Shown piece after piece: positions 58,879 through 64,000 of a stretch of DNA of 64,000 bases. This DNA is from Candidatus Nitrosoglobus terrae. GTDB taxonomy: Bacteria; Pseudomonadota; Gammaproteobacteria; Nitrosococcales; Nitrosococcaceae. Under the pieces are notes generated by a model. It did no database searches and was not told the DNA's origin. It saw nothing but the letters and a program-made list of their open reading frames with translations. A program made the translations under genes and the position numbers. The stretch covers positions 434,001 to 498,000 of the forward strand of contig NZ_AP014836.1 in assembly GCF_002356115.1 (NCBI RefSeq), in the 5' to 3' direction. The first letter of the stretch is position 1. Each line of letters opens with the position of its first letter.

Positions 58879-59556
58879 CTACTTAGCAGACGAAGTCGAT
58901 TGCTGTGGCTTTGTAGTGCGGAGATTTGGATAGTATTGAGTAAACACCCAGTCATCCTTAGCGTTTTTTTCATGACAAGAATTACACTCACTAGTGGGTT
59001 TAGCAGCAACTTTATCAAGCAAAGGATATTTCATTCCATACATGAAATAGGCCCAATTCCCAGGTTCCTTAGGGAAACGTTTTGAATCTTTAACAGCCGC
59101 TTCTAAGCCAGTAAACTCGCCCATAAAATAACCATTGCCTGTTAATGCTTTTTTATCGCCTACGCTCATAAGTTCTTTAACTATCATGGTTCCATCTCGA
59201 AACTCGCCGGTTTTTTTCCAATGGTTAAAACTTTTGTGATCAATGTAGACGTTGTGAAATTCAGGAACAATAGCTTTGCCATTATTCATATCGTTAGGCG
59301 TTACCTGTGTACCTATATGAACCCATCCTCTATAGCCTTCTGGCTGGAGAAGTTCGTTATTATCGTTAAAATGAGCGGGAGATGAATGGGTGACATATCC
59401 TATAGTGTTATCAAATGTTGATCGGATTTTTGATGTAATTGATGACTCTTCTGCTAATGCAGCCATACTGCTAATTGTAGCGTATGCAATAAAAACGAAG
59501 GTAATAATTTTTTCTGAGTTTTTTGTTTTACGAAATATGGATCTAAATTGTTTCAT
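58879..59556 (-). CDS. cytL: cytochrome P460
   Basis: A 225-residue exported c-type cytochrome. A signal peptide covers about residues 1-35 (IITFVFIAYATISSMAALA). The P460 fold segments are PEGYRGWVHIGTQVTPND, VPEFHNVYIDHKSFNHWKKTGEFRDGTMIVKEL and GNWAYFMYG, and one heme motif CNSCH sits near the C-terminus. In ammonia oxidisers cytochrome P460 carries a Lys-heme cross-link and oxidises hydroxylamine, giving N2O or NO. A related cytochrome c'-beta without the cross-link is the alternative; I cannot assign the cross-linking Lys by eye. It lies in the hao neighbourhood, downstream of the MocR gene on the same strand. Confidence 0.88.
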   Translation of the reverse strand: MKQFRSIFRKTKNSEKIITFVFIAYATISSMAALAEESSITSKIRSTFDNTIGYVTHSSPAHFNDNNELLQPEGYRGWVHIGTQVTPNDMNNGKAIVPEFHNVYIDHKSFNHWKKTGEFRDGTMIVKELMSVGDKKALTGNGYFMGEFTGLEAAVKDSKRFPKEPGNWAYFMYGMKYPLLDKVAAKPTSECNSCHEKNAKDDWVFTQYYPNLRTTKPQQSTSSAK

Positions 59557-59834
59557 AGAACACCTTTATGTATATAAAAATTACTTATCGGAGTTAACTA
59601 CTTACGTGTTGCAATTATCGGCTTATGTGCTTTTCTTCTGATCACATCCTCAAGGCCACCTTATTGTGACCACATCCTAGCCTGATGAAACGATACCGAA
59701 GAACGCCGCCGTTAACAACCTATTATCTGCCCTCGTACCTTTACGCTATTACATTGCGCATCGTTGCTAGGGGGCGCGTGTTCTGCACTTCTTCAAAGTT
59801 ACTTAGATATATTGTTTCAGGTTATTTTTTTAAA

Positions 59835-61307
59835 TTACCTATCCATTGCTTTTGCCACCCGAGCAATTGCTTCGCATATCTGAATCTCAGGAACAGATGA
59901 ATAGCCAAGGATAAGGGTACGCTCGCTATGTTCTGTATATCCATAGTCATAAGCCCCTCCTCTTTCTAAAGTATAAATTCCAACCCCTACTTCTTGGGCA
60001 AGAGTTTGCATTTCAATAGCTGTAGGAAAATTAGATGGAAGATGCCAAACAATATGCATACCTCCATCCAAACCTGATAGCTGAACATCTCCGAAATGTA
60101 GTTTTAATGCTGCTATTAGGCAATCACGACGATGAAGATAGATGCGACGAATTTGCCGCAAATGCTTGGCGTAATTACCACTGGAGATAAAATCCGCTAG
60201 AACTGCTTGATCCAGCCAAGGGTTTCCGCTATCTAGCAAAGCTTTAACTGTTCTAGCGGGTTCTACTAATTCTGTTGGGACTACCACGTAGCCTAGGCGA
60301 AGCCCGGCACCAATTGATTTTGATACTGTTCCCATATAAATTACACAGCCATAAGGATCTAAACCTGCTAGAGCCGTTAATGGTGATCCATTATGACGAA
60401 AATCGCTATCGTAGTCATCCTCAATTAGATAAGCGCCTACTCGTCCCGCCCAATCTAGGAGCTGAACTCGACGCTTTAGAGATAAAGTCGATCCCATTGG
60501 ATATTGGTGAGATGGAGTAACATAGGCCAAGCTTGCAGGAGTAGAAGGGAGCTTTAAGACTTGAAGTCCATATTGATCTACGGGTACAGGATGAAGCTGA
60601 GCACCATAGCTTTCAAATACATAAGCTGCTCCTTGATAGCAAGGGCATTCGGTAACTACTCGTGTTCCTTGGTTTATTAGTAAGCGAGAAACAATATTTA
60701 AAGCCTGTTGACTGCCGCTAACTACAATGACCTGATCTGGTGTGACGGCAATACCTCGTGCGGGTCCTAAATGATTAACTATTGCCTTTCGTAGTGCCTC
60801 CATACCAGAAGGATTGCGATATTCTGTTAAATTAGCTCCGCCGGAACTTAAATGGCGTAAAAGCAAGCGTCGCCAAATTTTAACCGGAAAAGAGTGCGGA
60901 TCTAAGCGCCCGACGCGAAAGTCTACTGTAAATTGATTTTGCTGGGGGTTTATTAATTTTTGAGCGCGACCTTGAAATAATACTGGATGCCGTTTAATAG
61001 GGGGTTTTTTAGAAAATACGGGTGATTGTATTGAAGTCTTTAGAACTAACGAATCTGTAGGAAGATGAAAATTAACATAGGTTCCTATTGCTTCTTGAGT
61101 TTGTAGATAATCTTCAGCAATCAAGCGTTCATAGGCTAGGAGCACTGTATTACGAGATACGCCAAGCTGCTCACTTAAAGAGCGGGTAGCAGGTATGGGC
61201 ATGCCAGGTCTTAATTTCCCGCTCAGGATTAAGCTACGAATTTGCTCGAAAATCTGGCTTTGTAAAGTTTGGCTACTCTGGCGTTCTAATTTTAGAGGTA
61301 ATTGCAT
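59835..61307 (-). CDS. MocR/PdxR-type transcription regulator (GntR HTH plus aminotransferase fold)
   Basis: A 490-residue chimeric regulator. The N-terminal GntR winged helix (about residues 10-75) reads LSGKLRPGMPIPATRSLSEQLGVSRNTVLLAYERL. The rest is a fold-type I aminotransferase domain, with the PLP lysine expected in MGTVSKSIGAGLRLGYVV. Proteins of this class sense PLP or amino-acid derivatives; PdxR controls PLP synthesis genes. No pdx, gab or tau genes are near. It is divergent from hao (about 480 bases apart) and upstream of the cytochrome P460 gene, so a link to either is possible but unproven. Confidence 0.9.
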   Translation of the reverse strand: MQLPLKLERQSSQTLQSQIFEQIRSLILSGKLRPGMPIPATRSLSEQLGVSRNTVLLAYERLIAEDYLQTQEAIGTYVNFHLPTDSLVLKTSIQSPVFSKKPPIKRHPVLFQGRAQKLINPQQNQFTVDFRVGRLDPHSFPVKIWRRLLLRHLSSGGANLTEYRNPSGMEALRKAIVNHLGPARGIAVTPDQVIVVSGSQQALNIVSRLLINQGTRVVTECPCYQGAAYVFESYGAQLHPVPVDQYGLQVLKLPSTPASLAYVTPSHQYPMGSTLSLKRRVQLLDWAGRVGAYLIEDDYDSDFRHNGSPLTALAGLDPYGCVIYMGTVSKSIGAGLRLGYVVVPTELVEPARTVKALLDSGNPWLDQAVLADFISSGNYAKHLRQIRRIYLHRRDCLIAALKLHFGDVQLSGLDGGMHIVWHLPSNFPTAIEMQTLAQEVGVGIYTLERGGAYDYGYTEHSERTLILGYSSVPEIQICEAIARVAKAMDR

Positions 61308-61729
61308 AAATCTCAGACAAAAACTCCGAGCCTCTTTTGAGTAAATGAATTGTAAAATGATACTATAACAGAGAATTTTTTTATTATGGCACTATTTCCA
61401 ATAGATATAGGTATTGTAATAACTGCGATGTGCCATGGGTCATGAATACATTATTTTTTTGGCTGTAGTTTTGTTGCAATGCGTTTTTTTATTGTTATAC
61501 TCACGGCAGTTGTGGGTATGGTACTAGTGTTTTATGATTCTAAGAATTATCTATAGGATTAAAATTGTTCGGATTTATTTTGCGCTTAATTGCTTAGGTT
61601 ATGATTTCAGTAATATTGGTACCATACAATAATGCTAATTTGGCTCTAATGGACTTCTTATTTTTTTGCTAGGCGGTACTTTTCATTGAAGCCAGTAAGC
61701 CATATAACCACAAAATAAGAGAGCGTTTT
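61308..61729. other. divergent control region of hao and the MocR gene
   Basis: About 420 bases without a gene. It holds the promoter candidate at 61474-61501 and a pair of 9-base inverted sites, GTATGGTAC at 61516-61524 and GTACCATAC at 61619-61627. These are 94 bases apart and could be operators or pair in the RNA leader. It must also contain the MocR promoter on the other strand. Confidence 0.5.
61474..61501 (+). promoter_or_regulatory. sigma-70-like promoter candidate for hao
   Basis: TTGCAA at 61474-61479 and TATACT at 61496-61501 are separated by 16 bases. The match to consensus is fair, and it would give a long leader of about 280 bases. AT-rich DNA yields such matches by chance, so confidence is low. 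Confidence 0.3.
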
Positions 61730-61795
61730 ATGCCTCAAAGCCAAGGTGTAAGGGAGATTGATATGAGTGACAGTGTAATTAGAGGTCAATTATGA
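61730..61795 (+). CDS. short leader reading frame overlapping the hao start
   Basis: An open frame of 21 codons from ATG 61730, with an internal in-frame ATG at 61763. The internal start has a strong AGGGAG site about seven bases upstream and encodes MSDSVIRGQL. The stop TGA overlaps the hao start codon (ATGA, 61792-61795). The 12 bases ATGAGTGACAGT at 61763 are repeated exactly at the hao start, 29 bases later, so the leader may be a duplicated gene start. Translation would couple to hao. No expression evidence is available from sequence. Confidence 0.45.
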   Translation: MPQSQGVREIDMSDSVIRGQL

Positions 61796-63543
61796 GTGAC
61801 AGTACAATAATTAAAAGGCTTTTACGTACTACTGCCGCAATAGCTAGCATAGCTTTGTTATTTGCGGGTAGTGCAAATGCTGATATTCCAAAAGAGCTTT
61901 ATGACGCTCTAGGGGTGAGCAAAGGAGCTTCACCTAAGGAGTTATATGAAGCTATAACAAAGCGTTATTATGATCCAGCTCAAGGTCACGGGGAAGGCAA
62001 ATACGCCGAATATTGGTCCCCTGTCCCGTTCAGCCAATATTTAGATCCTGATACATACTACACACCTCCAAGTGCACCGGCTAAGGTTGCTACTCGAGAG
62101 GAATGTATAAAGTGCCATAAAGATGAGACTAAAGGCTGGGTGCATTCATGGGAGCAAAGCGTACATGCGAACTTAGATGAGATTCGCAAATTAACCAAGG
62201 ATGATCCGCGCTTCTATAAGAAGGAGCTTATACAGGAAGTTGAGAATAATCTTCGCTCTATGGGTAAGCTTAAAGAAGGTCAGAATCTCAAAGAAGTCTC
62301 CTGTATCGATTGTCATGTGGGTATTGGTGCTGAAAAAGGTAGCCATAAAGAAGATCTTCGTCTCCCTGACGCTGCCGCTTGTGGAGTTTGCCATCTACAG
62401 CAGTTTGCGGAGCGAGAATCAGAACGCGATACGCTTACTTGGCCGAGTACAGATGTTCATGGCAAAAAAATAGATCCCGTTTGGCCTCCAGGCCGCCCCT
62501 CTCATGCTCTTGATTATCAAGCTAATGTAGAGCTTGCAACTTGGGCTGCAATGGAGGATCGGTCAATCGCAGATGGCTGTACCATGTGTCATATCAACCA
62601 AAATCGCTGTGATACTTGCCATACCCGCCATCAGTTCTCGGCTACAGAAGCACGCAAGCCGGAGGCGTGTGGCTACTGTCATAATGGTGCCGATCATAAT
62701 GAATATGAAAACTATATGATGTCAAAACATGGCACTGTTTATGAGACCCATAGTGATGAGTGGGACTGGAATTTACCGCTTAAAGATGCGGTTTCTAAAG
62801 GAAAGCAAACTGCGCCTACCTGTGCTTTCTGTCATATGGAGTATGAGGGTGAATTTAGTCATAACGTAGTGCGTAAGGTGCGTTGGGCTTTTAATCCTCA
62901 AGAAAAAATTGCAGATAACCTTGAACAAGGATGGTATACAGATCGCAGTAAGTCTTGGGTAAAGACCTGTAGAAATTGCCATTCAGGAAAATTTGCTAAG
63001 AGCTATCTAGAGTTTTCAGATAGTGGAACTATTTCTGGCCTTAAGAAGCAGATTGAAGTGAAAGGGATTATGGAGGCACTTTATAAGGATAAATTGCTAC
63101 CTGGCCAAACCACCAATCGCCCTCTTCCAGCTAAGCCAGAGCAGGATGGTCCAGGAGAATTCTTCCAGCTATTTATGGCTAAGGATAATAATCCCACTAC
63201 GGTTGAGCTAGCGTACTCTAAGCTGTGGGAGCAGGATTTACTCCAGAACTATAAGGGTCTTTTCCACGTATTCCCAGGTGGTTTTACCTATACATGGGGT
63301 TGGGCGCCTCTGATTCAACACTATGTTGAGATTCAAACTGAAAATACTAAGCTTCGAGATTTTGCTAAGTTGAAATCTCAAGTTGCTACGCTTGAATCTA
63401 CGGTAGGGAGGCTAAAAACTGCGAGCGTGCTAGATCTGGATAGTAAAATGAAGCAAGCTGTTATTGGAAGTCTTGGAAGTGGTATGGTACTTGTTGGTGT
63501 AGGCTTAGTAGCTTGGCGCCGTAAGCAGCAGACAAAAGGCTAA
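61792..63543 (+). CDS. hao: hydroxylamine oxidoreductase
   Basis: HAO oxidises hydroxylamine in the periplasm, the central energy step of ammonia oxidation. The 583-residue product has a signal peptide ending at SANA (residue 30) and eight c-heme motifs: CIKCH 105, CIDCH 171, CGVCH 197, CTMCH 263, CDTCH 273, CGYCH 293, CAFCH 344 and CRNCH 393. By comparison with the known enzyme the fourth is the P460 catalytic heme. A Tyr for the cross-link to the neighbouring subunit should lie in the conserved region up to GGFTYTWGWAPLIQHY. The C-terminus has a membrane helix (about residues 559-577). An AGAGGT site precedes the ATG, and haoB follows by six bases. Confidence 0.97.
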   Translation: MSDSTIIKRLLRTTAAIASIALLFAGSANADIPKELYDALGVSKGASPKELYEAITKRYYDPAQGHGEGKYAEYWSPVPFSQYLDPDTYYTPPSAPAKVATREECIKCHKDETKGWVHSWEQSVHANLDEIRKLTKDDPRFYKKELIQEVENNLRSMGKLKEGQNLKEVSCIDCHVGIGAEKGSHKEDLRLPDAAACGVCHLQQFAERESERDTLTWPSTDVHGKKIDPVWPPGRPSHALDYQANVELATWAAMEDRSIADGCTMCHINQNRCDTCHTRHQFSATEARKPEACGYCHNGADHNEYENYMMSKHGTVYETHSDEWDWNLPLKDAVSKGKQTAPTCAFCHMEYEGEFSHNVVRKVRWAFNPQEKIADNLEQGWYTDRSKSWVKTCRNCHSGKFAKSYLEFSDSGTISGLKKQIEVKGIMEALYKDKLLPGQTTNRPLPAKPEQDGPGEFFQLFMAKDNNPTTVELAYSKLWEQDLLQNYKGLFHVFPGGFTYTWGWAPLIQHYVEIQTENTKLRDFAKLKSQVATLESTVGRLKTASVLDLDSKMKQAVIGSLGSGMVLVGVGLVAWRRKQQTKG

Positions 63544-63549
63544 CAATTC

Positions 63550-64000
63550 GTGTCTGTAGCTAAAGAAGAAGCTGTGCTACCCTCCTCAACTGGAGTAGGT
63601 AAAGCTCCCCTGCTTATCGGTTTAGTTTTGATAGCGGGGGGGCTTCTCCTCTTAAGCTGGCTTGGTTGGGCGTTATTTAACTCAACTGATGGCCAGAAAG
63701 CTCCATACCATTATAAGAAAATAGCAGAGGGTGGATTAGGAGAATTCTCAGACCTAGTAGATCTTAAGGTTTACGAGGACGAGGGGATTACTATCCGTAA
63801 GTATGAATTAATCGATGAGAAAGTACAGAAAGGTCCTCTAGTAGAGCTTTATGCTGGATCTAAGGATGGCCGAACTCCTGTATTACTGGAGTGGAAGAAT
63901 AATCTAAGAGAGCCGCTGTTAGCTATTAGTGGTGATGTTAAAGATTTAGCTAACCTAGCTCAGGCAGTTAGTCAGCACGTGTCCTCTAAGGCAGTGCTGC
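63550..64000 (+). CDS. haoB: HaoB-like membrane-anchored protein, N-terminal part
   Basis: An open frame from GTG at 63550 to the window end without a stop (150 codons visible). The protein has a short cytoplasmic start, one membrane helix (APLLIGLVLIAGGLLLLSWLGWALF, about residues 19-43), and a periplasmic part with EGGLGEFSDLVDLKVYEDEGI. The gene directly after hao in ammonia oxidisers encodes HaoB (orf2), followed by cytochrome c554 and cM552 genes, and this matches in position and layout. Its role is not settled. It has a weak ribosome site, so coupling to hao is likely. Confidence 0.88.
   Translation, partial: MSVAKEEAVLPSSTGVGKAPLLIGLVLIAGGLLLLSWLGWALFNSTDGQKAPYHYKKIAEGGLGEFSDLVDLKVYEDEGITIRKYELIDEKVQKGPLVELYAGSKDGRTPVLLEWKNNLREPLLAISGDVKDLANLAQAVSQHVSSKAVL

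Overview
The window looks like chromosome of a gammaproteobacterial ammonia oxidiser of the Nitrosococcus / 'Candidatus Nitrosoglobus' type. The strongest evidence is at the right end: an octaheme hydroxylamine oxidoreductase gene (hao, eight CXXCH motifs) followed by a haoB-like gene that runs off the window, with a cytochrome P460 gene 2.2 kb away. The DNA is AT-leaning, the housekeeping genes are of gammaproteobacterial type (pcnB-folK-panBCD order, ptsP, nagZ, thioinosine phosphorylase), and an HdeD-type acid-resistance protein fits an acid-tolerant lineage. The genus is an inference.

Layout. 1-3645: end of the complex I operon (nuoL partial, nuoM, nuoN). 3671-9377: rluD, a DUF255 thioredoxin-domain protein, a PfkB-type kinase and gcvPB without its gcvPA partner. 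9902-20138: a minus-strand accessory stretch of small secreted or membrane proteins, an EamA transporter, ExoD, an FAD oxidoreductase, a GFA protein, a bacterial PH-domain protein, and a decayed secreted-protein gene with two frameshifts. 20489-25890: a defence-like island on the minus strand. It holds an Abi-type reverse transcriptase, a 3D-domain protein, a HinfI/CcrM-type methyltransferase, a ParB/Srx-like protein, and an EcoRV-type methyltransferase coupled to an EcoRV-type endonuclase that carries one in-frame TGA. 26065-28405: DUF3303-like, cupin, gdhA. 28694-36844: an Emr-type efflux locus with two MFS pumps, two almost identical outer-membrane factors that differ mainly in their two predicted surface loops, the remnant of a third factor, and one adaptor. 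37504-44734: L,D-transpeptidase, nagZ, DUF2232, purine salvage plus deformylase, an MFS symporter and HdeD. 44812-49219: an RND efflux pair. 49649-58755: hemH, MFS, ptsP, tRNA-Glu, pcnB, folK, panBCD. 58879-64000: cytochrome P460, a MocR/PdxR regulator, hao, haoB.

The energy genes belong together: hydroxylamine oxidation by HAO, with cytochrome P460 as a side route, feeds electrons to quinone, and complex I in such organisms can use reverse electron flow to make NADH. The most unusual features are the loop-swapped duplicate outer-membrane factors, the interrupted EcoRV-type system beside a reverse transcriptase, a small leader reading frame that overlaps the hao start codon, and a pcnB gene that seems to need a non-canonical AUU start.
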